DNA of 64,000 nucleotides, from assembly GCA_039881145.1 (NCBI GenBank), contig JAYKKI010000007.1:38330501-38394500 (forward strand), read 5' to 3'. The stretch comes from Druceiella hillmani. Lineage: Eukaryota; Arthropoda; Insecta; Lepidoptera; Hepialidae. A program made the position numbers and the translations under genes. This document shows positions 50,657 through 62,170 of this stretch, one piece after another; position 1 is the first letter of the stretch, and each line of letters opens with the position of its first letter. A model generated the notes under the pieces. That model ran no database searches and was not told the origin of the DNA. It was given only the letters and a program-made list of their open reading frames with translations.

Positions 50657-51010
50657 AAAAACAAAATATTTCGTCTTCAAAAGTCACAGCTAAAGACATT
50701 AAATATTTTAGCGACTAAAGTAACAGTTAAAATACAAGATTACAGCTTGTATTCGTATTTTTTTTTGTTTTGTTAGAATTCATTGTTAGTTTTTATTTTT
50801 TCATATTATAATTGAATCCAATAATTGAAAATTGAGACTATCCCTTCTGTCAATCCGATTTTTAAAATTCGTTGGCAGCAATCTCCACTCTGTGCGACTG
50901 TTTAACCACAAACTATCATATGTTTGACATTGATAGTGTGAACGTAAACAATGAACCTTTTAATGTATTTTTAACATATAATTTAATGTGTCTGTAACAA
51001 ATACACTTCT
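50657..51010. repeat. Duplication nest, block d/e, truncated copy 2
   Basis: Begins AAGTCACAGCTAAAGACATT, then jumps straight to AGTAACAGTTAAAA, TTACAGCTTGTATTCGTAT, GGCAGCAATCTCCACTCTGT and AACGTAAACAATGA. Compared with copy 1 it lacks the 49,735-50,320 interior, so it arose by unequal exchange or a later deletion. Confidence 0.8.
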
Positions 51011-51029
51011 TCTCTACATAAAACTTAAC

Positions 51030-51510
51030 TACGTCAAATCTCATACACCTCCGTGCGTGCAAACTGTTTAAAAACTTTTCTCTTCACGTATTAATATTTA
51101 GATATATTATGGATATATTTTATTGACATATTATGTAAAATACTATGTCAAATCTCGTACTCCTCCTTGTGCGCAATATACTTTCAAAGGGGTGCAAAAT
51201 TCTCTCTTCGCGTAGTTGTGTATAGATATATTATATATAAATTTTATCTTTTTGCACTCCTCCATATAAATTATATATATAAATTTTATCTTTTTGCACT
51301 CCTCCATATAAACTTTAAATATGCCCAATCGTATACTCTTCCGTGCGCGCATATGCTTAAAAAGGAGTACAACTTTTCTCTTTATGTATTCATATATAGA
51401 TTACTATATACATTTTAGCTTTCTGCGCTTCTTTTCCTTTTCCAGTTTAACTATTCCAAATATCACACTCCTCCGTGCACGCAATATGCTTAAAAAAGGG
51501 TACAACAACT
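51030..51510. repeat. Minisatellite-like tandem array, about 4 diverged units
   Basis: Units begin at about 51,030, 51,144, 51,319 and 51,451. Each has TCAAATCTCRTAC-like sequence, then CTCCGTGCGYGCA, then GCTTAAAAAGG, then ACTTTTCTCTT and a TATAGATATATTA tract. Spacings of 114, 175 and 132 reflect indels. Inside unit 2 a 37-bp segment (TATATAAATTTTATCTTTTT... to CCATATAAA) is exactly duplicated at 51,234-51,270 and 51,276-51,312. The array abuts the duplication nest. Confidence 0.85.
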
Positions 51511-52185
51511 TTGTCGTCGCGTTTTATTATACAAATAATTATTTAGAAGTTCATCATTTACTTTATAAATTAGGAGATTTTTAAAGATATTTTTTTTAAA
51601 TAGTAATTTTAAATTTTAAAGGTTTTCCATGTCCGTCAGTCTGCCAAACCCAAAGTTTGTTATGAAGAAGAAATAAATCTAAAATGAGAGGAAATATACT
51701 TTTATAGATCTTTTAGTAGGGCGTCACTGGACAGATACACCAAAAATAAAATAAGGTTTAACTTATTATTTCCCATTTCTACGCCTCATTTGCAAAAGAT
51801 TATGTTGGAAAATGATGTGAATATGACAGCCCATCTAACTTTCTATCATTGATTTAATTAGTTTCGAAACTCTGTGTATTTTTATTAGAACTTTCACTTC
51901 AAATTTCAATTAACTTTTATTTACGACTATGGAAAAATAATTTGGGTGTAACGATAAATACTATTAATACACGAATATATTATATATTGTACGATTTATT
52001 TTGTATCTTTCTTTGTTGATAAGTATTCCATTTGCCCATCGCAATATCTAAAAACTGTGAAAATTGCAATGAATTTGTTTTTTAACCAAACTTTTTACAC
52101 AGTTTCTTTATGATTTGCCAATTTTTTTTGGTCACTTATTTATTTATCTACTTTAATGTATCTAATTGATACATATGGCGGACTT
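51511..52185. other. A+T-rich spacer without recognised features
   Basis: No feature supported on either strand. Confidence 0.6.
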
Positions 52186-52189
52186 ATTG

Positions 52190-52345
52190 CTACGAGAGTA
52201 ATATCTTACAGCCAACCATAACACCAGTTCAGCCCCGTTCAACAAACGGCAGGGAAGCGAACCCGGGTCTCCCCGGTGCGCTGCATCGTCAAAGGCCATA
52301 TGTCTTGTGATCAACCCAATACACCACGGCAACGCCGACGATTGA
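52190..52345 (-). mobile_element. tRNA-derived SINE head (or tRNA-like pseudogene)
   Basis: On the minus strand, TGGTGTATTGG (52,325-52,315) fits a pol III A box (TRGYNNANNGG) and GGGTTCGCTTCCCT (52,264-52,251) fits a B box (GGTTCRANNCC with one change). The gap is about 50 bases. The block is strongly G+C-rich against its flanks, with GCACCGGGGAGACCCGGGTT just upstream of the B box forming a CCGGGGAGACCCGG stem. An intact cloverleaf was not found, so a SINE head or decayed tRNA-like sequence is more likely than a functional tRNA. The tail toward 52,190 is A+T-rich. Confidence 0.6.
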
Positions 52346-52646
52346 CCTATAATTAATGACTTTTTCTTTATGTCGTTAACTTAACTCTTCTTAAGAAAGT
52401 TTTTTCCAAATGTTTTTTAAGTTTAAAATTTATTTATACCGATTTATAACAAAAAAATTAAAGAAAGAAATTTTCAAAGTAAAATATTTTGACAACATCG
52501 GTTACAGCATTTTTGTCCTCAATTCAAAGTACCGTGTTTGTAATCTCATCAACAAAATATAACTCTGAAGTTTCAATACGTGTTGGAATTAACTAAATTA
52601 GTTTAAAAAACAAAAGTTTTATTTTCTTATATAATTATTTATACAC

Positions 52647-52685
<39 letters not shown>
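52647..52685. repeat. (AT)12-(GT)7 compound microsatellite
   Basis: AT dinucleotides to 52,670 followed by GT dinucleotides to about 52,685. Confidence 0.95.
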
Positions 52686-52694
52686 AATATAAAC

Positions 52695-52780
52695 CAATTA
52701 CTATTCAGTCATTCATTCACTGACTACGAAATCTCCAGAACTTCAAAGTCTACAAACTTAAAATTTGGAACTCGTGTATC
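52695..52780. repeat. Interspersed repeat of the 'ACTGACTACGAAATCTCC' type
   Basis: TCATTCACTGACTACGAAATC, then AGAACTTCAAAGTCTACAAA, then CTTAAAATTTGGAACTCG. I recall an arthropod repeat family with 'gactcactcatcacgaaatctccgaaactataagagctagaaacttgaaatttggcac'. The order and spacing here fit well. It passes into the tandem duplication at 52,781. Confidence 0.55.
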
Positions 52781-52898
52781 TTGTATTTTATCTTAAAGAC
52801 GTGGTATAATGAGGATGGAAGGTTACGTGGCAAATTTTGTATTATATATTTTATATTAAAGGCGTGGTATAATGTGGATAAAAGGTTACGTGGAAAAT
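52781..52898. repeat. Two-copy tandem duplication, about 60 bp
   Basis: TTGTATTTTATCTTAAAGACGTGGTATAATG with GGTTACGTGGCAAATT (52,781-52,836) recurs as TTATATTAAAGGCGTGGTATAATG with GGTTACGTGGAAAAT (52,837-52,898), here quoted in parts. The duplication probably involves the 3' part of the neighbouring interspersed repeat. Confidence 0.85.
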
Positions 52899-52899
52899 A

Positions 52900-55800
52900 C
52901 TAAATAATTAGAATTAGAGACATTGAAATTTTTATTAATCCTCTCAGACACTATATAAAACACCTATTTCATCATTTCACAACATAACTATGAATATTAC
53001 ATAAAAAATGGAGTGGAATGGAATATATCCTTAGACATTTTTTGTGGGGGCAAGACCGTGATACATAAGATATATAAAACTAAAGGAACAACTACAAAAT
53101 AACAGTGGGATGTACCGTGCAGAAATAAAAAACTTGCCATGTAGAAATCAAAGTATTATAATGATAATTACGTTCCAAGTGTCGTTTTAACTTAAAACCG
53201 TTCTAGTAGAGTATTTCGTTCTGAAATTGTTACGTTCTTGAACTATAGTAAAATTAAAAATAATAATTTTTTTAAATTTTACGTGTTCATGTACTTTCAA
53301 TGGACAAGTTAAATTATATTGATTACAGGGATGAGTAATTATTTTCATTTCCTATCTGATTTTAAAGCAGTTACCAAGCCAAAAACACATTGGAACCTTT
53401 GAGATGAAAGAAACAATTTCGGCAACTTATATCGTAAAAGAATATGTGGTACATATACTTTTTGTTAAAAAGGTATTTTTGAAAATGCTCAAAATATGTC
53501 ACGCCCTCCCCAATTCCTGAAACTGCCACAATCAAAATTATATTAAAAACAATGTTATTAAAATATACCGTAAAATTAAAGCTTTCTCTTAAGAAATTAA
53601 ACGGTATTTTTAGGCTTGTGAAAAATGTGCTAGGCAACATGAAAACGTTGCGAAAAATGATATTACCAGTTGTAAATAGTTAGTTAAAAATACTACGTAC
53701 CCTTAAAATATTAAATGTTCTAAAAATACACGGAACATTCGTAGTGCGAATTCTATCCGTACTTGATAGATGTTACTTTAAAAAGGTTCTTTTTTAATAA
53801 ATATATGTACCTAAATGTTACTCTGAAACTTGCACTTGTAAATAGACAGAAGAAATACTAATATATTTTCCAAAAGAACTTTTATTAAAATATGAAAACT
53901 ATTATAATTGCTAAAGTGAACTAAATAAATCTACGATTACTAGATATACGATCATTAAATAACTCGTGTATATAAATGAAAGATCCTGATACCGTCCTAA
54001 AATTGTCTCGTATTCACGTCACGTATCTCGCACATAAGGGTTTCAACCGTAAGATGACCTTTTCAAAATACTGCTAAGCTTTCGCTATCCACTTTGTGTG
54101 TGCCCTTTCTGCATATCACGTAGATGTAAGAAATTTTTATTTGTCGAGTTTTTTACGCGTTAAAGCTTTTATGTATTCTGTGTTTAAAGCATTTGTGCGT
54201 GAATTATTTTCATATTATTGTAGATTTTTGTCTAATAAAACATTTTATGTGTAAGCTACTTTGAAGATTTTATTCATTCGAGAGCTTTCACTTAATAGAA
54301 TAATGCTTACAAGAATTTAAATTTTCATGAATGCGCTCAGAATTTATGAAAGAAAAATTTGGAAACAAACTGTTTCAGTATTCACGTCATAACCTTTTTA
54401 TCTTATTCACGTAAACTGTTGAAAAATATATGATTTAAAAAATATTCTGATACAATAATATAAATATGAGTTAATAAAAATATGTATTTAATATAACCAG
54501 GCTACTAAATTTCCTCTTGGGCATACAAAATTCTGATACTTCTACAAATATTATTTTATATAAGAAATTTTTAAAAGTATTCATACTCTTAAATGCGTAA
54601 TAAGTGACTCAGAAAAATTAAACTGGCGCCGAATATTTTTTAAAATTTTTGGGTCATGTTTAAATACTCAATCATAAAAAAAGTTTGCCATGTTAAGACA
54701 TATATTTTTAAGATGTTTTTATTTACTGTTTCTACAGAGGTTACATTAAGAAGTAAAGAGAAAAAAATCTATCTTTTTTAGTTTTGAAATATTGTACGGA
54801 ATGAAGATCTCTGTCTCATAAATTTTGTCTTAAAATGCAAATGACGGAATCATTTTTAATTTTATTACACGCTTAATTATTATACAATCGTTTGTAACAG
54901 AGTTATTAGCTATCAAATAAAAAATAATCAGTTTGATATTGATTATTTCCAACCTGTGACCAAATGTATGAACAGTTACAAAAATGTGAAAGGAAAACCA
55001 AAATTGGAAAAAAGAAACCAAAATATGAAAAAAGGAACCTATTTTTTACGTTCTTAGTCGCAATATCCGTTTTAAAATTATGTTGAAATTCGAATTTTTT
55101 ATATTTTATACAGAATGTTGCTTCATTTTTTATAAAATGTTATTATTAATAAAGTATTTATAGTTTTCTAAGTTAATTATATTTCCAATTATCGTATAAA
55201 ATGGCTCAAATCTTTTATCTACCAATTCCATATAATAAAACTTGTGTTAAAGTCAAACATAAAACATTAAATAAATATAATCTCGCGTTTCATTAGTCAA
55301 AAATTTATTATGTTCGTCTTTTTTTAATTATAAATTTAATGAAACTGAAATTTATTTTTTTTATAATTTAATTACGACTTTATCACTGCCAGCATTAGCT
55401 TTATTCATAGCGTAATACGAACAGATTGTATCGTCGGATTTACGATTAAATGTTTTTCAGAACACAATTTAAAATTTCTAGGAAAATATACATTTGGGCG
55501 TTCTGATATAATCACTAAACATATATAGTAGAGTAATGTAGATCGCATCATCGGCATCACAATTTAAATATACTTACGTAGTTTATGTTTTTGTAATCGT
55601 AACGATTTAAAATTAAATTATGCCGCATTATCTATTTATATTGATGTAACATTAATTGAAACTGGAATTATCCAATTGCTCAATGATCTTATCATAAACA
55701 ATAAGTCCGTTACAATGAATACGTCAAAAGCTGCTTAACATTTTTGATAATAAGACTTTATTAATAATAAGATTTTCTTAAAAGTGACTTTGTCGTGGCT

Positions 55801-57550
55801 ATAGGCACATGAGCACAACCTAAGCATGCATATAAGATCTTACTATTTACCCCCTGCACTTACGCAGCACTTAATAGCGCGCAAAACTATATTTTACATG
55901 CTGATGGAGCTTAATCTCTACTTAATCGTAATTAAATACTTTTTAATTTTATAATATATGTGTATGATACACGTGTATGTGTTTAAAATTTTATAATTAT
56001 TTATAATTGTAAAACAACTGATTTGAAAACCATATAATTGTGTTGAATTATCAACGATTACATAATGAAATTTTGTGTATTCATTGATTCTTAAATATTT
56101 CTTAGCCTCACTCAAGCATCACAATTTAAAATTAACTGCTATAATTTCGGTATGGATTAAATAAAACAAGATATAAATATAACGCCCATAAATGTGCAGT
56201 AAAAAGAAATATTATATATACGTACCAACCTAATGGTACTCCATCCTATATTGTCGTTTTGTAAAGTCATCCCAACATTTTGAAAACTTATAACCATAAG
56301 AACATCTATAGATGTCGTTTTAAGTTTGTACACGACCACGACAAGAATATATATTAGTTCAAATTTTATTTAACTTCTAGGTAATAATGATTAAATAGAA
56401 AATAAAAGCTGCCTCCTTTGGTTATTGGTTTTAGATTTACACAGTAACAGATATGTCTTACATTTAATATAATACTGTAAAAAATAAATCTTCCGCTGTA
56501 CAGCAGCTTCTCATCTTAAATAAAATGAAATCACATTATTGAAAAAGATAAGAAAATCTTAATATATTAATCGGTTTTCTGTCTGCGTTGACTTTGAAGG
56601 ATTTTTTTATTTTGGAAACGATTTGAATAGTCATTTTCAAAAAGTAGAAAAATTAAAATTAATGAATTTCATAAATTTATGTAATTTCATTTTACTACTT
56701 TGAAAAATAATTGTTATTTTTCTAGCTAAATAAATAGAAGATATAAAAAGATAAGTGGCACGCCTCTATTACATTTCAATTATATAGAAATAGAAATTTT
56801 ACAATTCAAAAGTGTGAACTTCTCTCCAATTTTACATTTAACAAACTTGGATAAGTTCCGAAATTTCATTCTGCCTCACTTTTCAACACAAAAGTCAGTT
56901 ATAAAGTTAGTTATACCAGTCAGTTATATTTACACCGAACAAAAAAAAAAATGACGACTATTTTCATCTTATCCGTTTCTCCAAATGCGATTTGTTTACT
57001 GCAACAAAGCTCTTCGTCGTATGTCCATATATGAATATTGCCCTATGTAATGCATCTTAATAAGCTGTTTACAAAACATATACATACACCTTAATGTACA
57101 TATGCAAACATATATATTAAAATATCATTAAACAATTGAATAATCGAATATTTTGTGATATCTGCTCAAAGAAATCTTAATAGGTTAATTATCTGTCGGC
57201 ATTTTTTTCTTTTATAAAACCTTTTAGCGGGCTAGTACTAACACATTGCAATTTATGGCTTTATAGTAATTTTTCAAATCATTTTGCTATTTGAATTAAA
57301 AAGAAAGTTTTAAATTACTTGTAACGATAATAAATATTATGTATTTTTACAAAGTTTTGTTTTTTCACAAATTTTAATATTGTGATACTTAAAATACACG
57401 GAGTGCAAAAAATGACAAAGAAAATACGAATAAATATAAGTTTTCTTTCTTTCATTCGTATTTGTTGGAAAATTGGAAAGTTTTAAATGAAGTCCGATTT
57501 TCAACTGCAGACACTATTTGAATTGTGCGGCATGCATAGTCGATTTTACC
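52900..57550. other. Long A+T-rich spacer
   Basis: Apart from the repeat scrap at 53,680-53,765 I see no supportable feature. Around 53,960-54,090 the words GGGTTTCAAC, ACCTTTTCAAAATACTGCTAAGC echo GGGTTTCAAC, ACCTTTTAAAATACTGTTAAGC at 4,058-4,100, hinting at another dispersed repeat. AAACCAAAAT repeats at 54,995-55,035 form a small tandem. Open frames here are short and compositionally random. Confidence 0.5.
53680..53765. repeat. Dispersed repeat scrap (partner at 35,985-36,065)
   Basis: See the phrase pairs AAATACTACG, GAAC-TTCGTAGTGCGAATT and GTACTTGA shared with the partner. There is no coding content, and the boundaries fade on both sides. Confidence 0.5.
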
Positions 57551-57557
57551 ATCTAAG

Positions 57558-57602
57558 GAAATTTTTTTGGAAATTTTTTGGGAAATTTGAAGGAAATTTT
57601 CT
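57558..57602. repeat. GGAAATTTT tandem repeat
   Basis: Four to five imperfect GGAAATTTT units in a row. Confidence 0.8.
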
Positions 57603-57939
57603 TTTGCTTTAAAAGTTGGGGCTGATTCAAATTATCTTTTTCTTTTTCCATTTTTATTTTCATTCAAACCGTCTGATATCAACAAAACCTTTTTTAACTC
57701 TATTACAAAGTTTATTAGAATTATTATTAGTAACTTTAATGTCTATTGTACTAAAAATATTTTAACATCTTATGTTTTACTGAACATAACATCATTTAAG
57801 AGAACCATAATTTCATTTAAATGGCATTGTATTTACTCACCAAATATATGATTATATCTGATTGTCCCTAATAAGCCATATGCATCCGAGATTTAGAAAT
57901 ATCCGACCTTAGCAATTACTACTTATGATACACAAACCA

Positions 57940-58350
57940 AATATTCGAAACTCGATACAGAGTAGAATCCAAATCTTTTTTGGAGCCATTACATAATGGA
58001 AATTTTTTTCAAGAGTCAATTTTGGGAAAAAGCTGAACATTTGTATAAGTTTGTCATAGTTTCTTCATCACTCGGATTTGATGTATAATTAAGATTAATT
58101 ATAAATGGTACAGTCGTCCATATTGTATAGATCAAAAATATATAGAATAACGTTGTAATTTTGCAGAACGAAACTTATTGAAGCTTTCCTTCCGATAGTA
58201 AAAATCTAGTTAAAAAATTTCGTAAATGATTTAATAAATATGTAACTAATTTTTAAAAGAAACTATATGAAAACTAAAATATCATCGTAAGTAAACACTG
58301 TCCAATTTATTCACGTACATTGTGTGACAGAAAACTTGGAGATTTCAAAC
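57940..58350. repeat. Duplication nest, block c, copy 2
   Basis: Diverged partner of 46,100-46,760 and shorter. It is followed directly by the large (AT)n tract at 58,369. Similarity is best at 58,010-58,100. Confidence 0.65.
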
Positions 58351-58366
58351 GTGTTACAACGTTGTC

Positions 58367-58368
<2 letters not shown>

Positions 58369-58456
<88 letters not shown>
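58369..58456. repeat. (AT)n microsatellite with a central TCTATG break
   Basis: Two long AT tracts, 58,369-58,412 and 58,418-58,456, separated by a few bases. They explain the Tyr-Ile frame across the region. Confidence 0.95.
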
Positions 58457-58459
<3 letters not shown>

Positions 58460-58849
58460 TTTATATTTTATCTTTTGCAATATTTCGCAAGTAAATATTG
58501 CAAAACATAAAACATAAATGTTGCGTAGTATTTCTTAATACAGTCTTACATGGCACTCACGTAGATTGCTGGTAATTATTTTCTTAAATAACTTATTGCG
58601 AAGTATGAATATTATTTGTAATATTCCTGTTAAGCATTTCTTCAAACTGGTGCCTACATGGTAACACACTCGTTGTTCAAACATAAGGTCAAATCAGTCA
58701 CCATTTGACTCATAGTCGACTGAATGAGTAGATATGGCTACAATAGTTTAAAATGCCATAAAAACAACATATATCTTTCGTCATAATCACAAGTAAAAAT
58801 ACAAAAAACTTTAATAGCAACAAAACAGTTATCAAACAGACTCGTAACA

Positions 58850-59125
58850 ACGAACGTTTCTTTAAAAGTTGAGAGAAAGGAGATAGAGCGAAGTAATTAA
58901 AATGAGATTTTACGTAGAAGCGTACATGTAAATAACACGGATGCTTAATTAATTTAATTCTGCCCACGTCGACTTACAGAAACAAAACCTTATTTTCAGT
59001 ATCTGCACTTAATCAACATTATTTATTTTCTCAGTTTTTGCAACTTTCATTATACTTTACCAGTTTTCTAAAAGAATATGCTTAGATTTTCTTTAATCTG
59101 TAGTCTATATGAGGCACGTGTAAGT
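58850..59125. repeat. Duplication nest, block d, distant copy
   Basis: TTAATTTAATTCTGCCCACGTCGACTTA, TTCTCAGTTTTTGCA and GTAGTCTATATGAG match TTAATTTAATGCTGCCTATGTCGACTTA, CTCAGTTTCTGCC and GTAATCTATATAAA at 49,880-50,030, in the same orientation (each shown here only in part). With block c it shows that the 46-50 kb and 58-59 kb intervals are paralogous. Confidence 0.7.
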
Positions 59126-59683
59126 GAAAGTAAGTTCAACAAGGTAATTATTAAGAAATATATCGTTCGTTTTAAGTTTTATCCTATTTTAATGTCTAAT
59201 CTTTATGTACTGTAATATTCTCAAGAAGAAATCTTTGGTAAATATCAAATGTAATGAAAAATTTGAATTTTTTTGTAACAAAACGCTATTGTACTCATTG
59301 AACGGTATTTTTGAAAATAGACTTGTATGTGGATATATAAATGTTTCAGTTTGAATTAATTTTATTTAGAAATAAATTGTTTACAAAGTCTCTTTATGAT
59401 TAACATTTCATTTTTGTTAAGTTAGTTAACTTATATTCAATTATTTATTTAGGTTTTTATTTCCCAATAAAAAGCGAAACATAAAAAGTTTGCAATGTTT
59501 GAATGAATAAATCGTATTTAAATTAAAATAGATGAATAGTAATATTAATCCTAAACGATTATACTAAATCAATAAAGAAATATATTTTCGTATATGTAGT
59601 AAAAAAAATTAATTAAACATGTACTTAATTCCAATAGCTAAATAATTTTTTTATGGTTATAATAATATTTATACACAAGTAAT
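59126..59683. other. A+T-rich spacer beside the retrotransposon
   Basis: No feature supported. It abuts the 3' end of the minus-strand element. Confidence 0.55.
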
Positions 59684-60235
59684 TGGGGCACCCATTGTCG
59701 GAGGAAGGTGTCATCCATGTCTTGCCATTCCTTTCTGTCTTTCGCGATCCTCGTACATGTGGGGCCTACGATACGTACAATAACGTCACTCCAGCCACAA
59801 TGGGGATGGCCGCGGTGACGAGGTTCGCCGCGCGGCCATCAGTACGGTACAATCTCCCTCCATCGTCCATCTGTAGTTCGTGCCACATGATCCGCCCAGC
59901 GTCTTTTTAATTTACAGGCTGCTTCTACCACATCCCCTAAATCCGTACATTTCCTTAATTCACTATTTCTTACTCTGTCCTTCATTCTAAGTCCCATCAT
60001 GCTCCTCTCGGCTGCTCTCTGGAATCTTCGTAGTTTTGAAGTTATTTCCTTAGCGGAACCCATCTTTGACAACCAAATAATAAAGTAGGTGTAATAGCAG
60101 TGTGAAATGTTTTTTTCTTTAGGGAAGTCGGTAATTTGGATTTCAATATGTGTTTCATTGACCAATATCTTTACCACGCCATTTTAATCCTTCTGTTTAC
60201 AACGGAAAGTGTTTAATTCATAAATGGATTTGCAG
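59684..60235 (-). pseudogene. Retrotransposon RT thumb and C-terminal region, broken
   Basis: Starts NRRIKMAWxRYWSMKHI (family: R-R-I-x-x-A-W-x-x-F), then FIIWLSKMGSAKEITSKLRR in place of the TYGAETW block, then QRAAERSMMGLRMKDRVRN, ELRKCTDLGDVVEAACKLKR, RWADHVARTTDGRWREIVPY, a TGA, and WPRGEPR...HPHCGWSDVIVRIVGPTCTRIAKDRKEWQDMDDTFLRQWVPQL (quoted here as the string of conserved words WPRGEPR, GWSDVIVRIVG, IAKDRKEWQ and QWVPQL). One in-frame stop lies at about 59,838. The order matches the tail of this family exactly. Confidence 0.85.
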
Positions 60236-60277
60236 TCCCAGGTACACATAGTTTTGGACGCAATCCAAAATATTTGA

Positions 60278-60870
60278 TCATATTGTTATGAGTATTGTTT
60301 CTCTATTTGTTGTTACGCATGTTGTGCTATTGTTTATTTCTAAACCACATTTCTCACTTTCCGTGTCAAAGAATTGTAACATACATTCCAGATGAGGGTA
60401 TCTGGGACTAAAGCCAGCTTGTTTCCTTGGTTGGTTAAATTCTAATATCGGTGTTATTCTTCTTAATACCTTCTGTGTAAGTAATTTGTATGTTGCTTGA
60501 AGTATGGGCCTATAACTGCTAATATCTTCTGAATCACTTTTCTTATCTAATAGTTTCATGATGGTGGTCTCCCAGTCAATTGGATTTTTTTCGTATGATA
60601 AGATTTTATTAAATATGTTTATGAATATAGAAGTAATCGGTTCTGCTAGAAATTTTAAAATGTCATTTGTGATTCCGTCTTTACCTGGACTTTTCATAAA
60701 TATGAGGGAGTTTATAGCCTTATTTATTTCACTTTCCATGATATCTCTTCAGTGTTTCTATAGCTTTAGGTGATATAAATTTTTGCATACTTGTACGCAT
60801 TGCTGTATAATCTCTCGTAAAATTCTGAGACAGCACCAATGAGCTCTTCTCTCCGAGTAATAGTTCTGCC
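60278..60870 (-). pseudogene. Retrotransposon reverse transcriptase, N-terminal half with deleted palm
   Basis: Near 60,860-60,790 it has TITRREELIGAVSEFYERLY (linker before the RT). The open frame 60,739-60,278 then reads EINKAINSL..KSPGKDGITN, EPITSIFINIFNKIL, PIDWETTIMKLLDKK, SYRPILQATYKLLTQKVL and NQPRKQAGF, the family's RT motifs 0-2a. Directly after AGF and about a dozen residues, it passes to ESEKCGLEIN, which in relatives lies beyond the YADD catalytic box. Some 130 residues including the catalytic aspartates are therefore missing, with the junction at about 60,370. This frame is in-frame across the deletion, ending at a TAA near 60,278. Confidence 0.85.
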
Positions 60871-61329
60871 TGTAGATGTTTTCAATAAGGGGATCCATGT
60901 TATAGCAGCTTTAAAAGGTCTCTTTTCTCCCTTTATACTGAGTTATAATTTTTCAATTCATCTTCGATAATAACTAACTTTTGTTTTTTAGTATTTCTTT
61001 CCATCTTCCTTTTGGGGTTTCTTATATAAATAGGAAAATATTCTCTTGTCATATTTTTTTCCGTGGTTTTAGTAGCGTTCTTTCTTCTAAAAGGGTTGCA
61101 ATATTTGGAGTAATATTTATTATTTGTTTTTATGTTGCAGATTTTCTCGATGCATATCCAACTATTTCCTTGATAATTTTTATTAAACTCGAATATGTTT
61201 CTTGTACTTGTTCTGTTTTACTTAAAAGCAGAGTCGCTTCTTAAAATGATTTTTAATGAATCTTTTTCATGACTCATGAAACTAGCTATTTCATTTTTTA
61301 AATATTTTCTTGGTTTTGCTTGCATTTTT

Positions 61330-62045
61330 GTGAAGAACTTAGCACGAATGAGTCTACGATCTGTAGGGAGAGATGTATTTATTATATTTATATCTCGTAC
61401 TCTACTGTTTTTTTTATTATTAAGTAGTCATTTTCATTAAAAGTCTTATGGTCTGGTGAGCACCACATACCACATTTTTGAAATAAGAGTTTATAATGTT
61501 AAGTTAGTTTTCCAAACCTAATTCTATAAATAACCTTCTACTTTTGCTTTTTTTTGGACTGATAACCACAGGGACAGACTCCTTAAGATAGGAACGTGAT
61601 GGACTTTTCTATCTTAAAGAGTAAAATCACCAAGTTTGGCATTGAAATCTCGCATAATAATCGTGTTTGATCTTATATCCTCTGAAGTCGTTCTAAGATA
61701 ATTATAAAAATGTATTTCCTCTTCCTTAAATGTTTCTGTAGGTGAATAAACTTCAGTGGGTTTAACTATGTTATTTTTTATTTGTAAGTCTAATCTGGCA
61801 ACTCTATCTTCAATTGGTTCGAACTCAATAATATTAGATTTCATATGGTCTTTCAGAATAAAACCCACTCAATTACATCCACTTTTGTTGCCTGTGTACA
61901 TAAATATTATATTATTTTTGTGATTCCTACTTTTGTTTTAGAAACCCCTAGAATGTTCCATTTTTTACATTTCATAGCATGTGGCAATTCAGTCTTTCTC
62001 ACATCGCATACTAAAGATTTAATGTTCAGCGTACAAATATGTATA
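61330..62045 (-). pseudogene. Retrotransposon APE-type endonuclease domain, broken
   Basis: The start reads YIHICTLNIKSL (family: I-C-T-W-N-V-R-T-L; here W is L and R is K), then KCKKWNILGVSKTK (family: W-D-I-I-G-I-S-E-T-R; the catalytic E is K). Next come GFILKDHMKSNIIEFEPIED with RVARLDLQIKN, VYSPT and IIMRDFNAKLGDFT (family: V-Y-A-P-T and G-D-F-N-A-K-x-G; G is R). Further on is INTSLPTDRRLIRAKF (family: S-D-H-R-L-V; H is R). Loss of the catalytic Glu and His positions makes it inactive. Pieces lie in different frames. It would have nicked target DNA to prime reverse transcription. Confidence 0.8.
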
Positions 62046-62170
62046 TAATTTCCCCCATTCGCGCTACTTTTCTTCTATCCCATGGAGAGTTTTGGTCAGT
62101 TTCTCCAGCGTGGACCAGCCGTATTGGGAGATGATTGTGTGAAGTTTTGTGTTCATGATTGGTTATGGAG

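Larger units (their letters stand above)
59684..62170 (-). mobile_element. Degenerate RTE/CFDP2-like non-LTR retrotransposon
   Basis: Minus-strand element recognised from its protein order: APE-type endonuclease (about 62,045-61,330), linker and reverse transcriptase N-terminal half (about 60,870-60,370), then a jump to the post-palm part, thumb and C-terminal region (to about 59,684). Many frameshifts and stops break the single long ORF. The palm segment is missing, so the copy is dead. The 5' boundary near 62,170 is a guess from the last sequence of typical type. The 3' end is just past the QWVPQL tail, where the flank becomes plain A+T-rich. No target-site duplication was identified. Related scraps on the opposite strand are at 2-109 and 24,755-24,822. 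Confidence 0.85.

Noticed and set aside
59683..59910. 75-codon plus-strand frame rich in Pro, Arg and Cys
   Set aside because: It is antisense to the C-terminal region of the minus-strand retrotransposon.
60558..60773. 71-codon plus-strand frame
   Set aside because: It is the antisense shadow of the minus-strand reverse-transcriptase frame.
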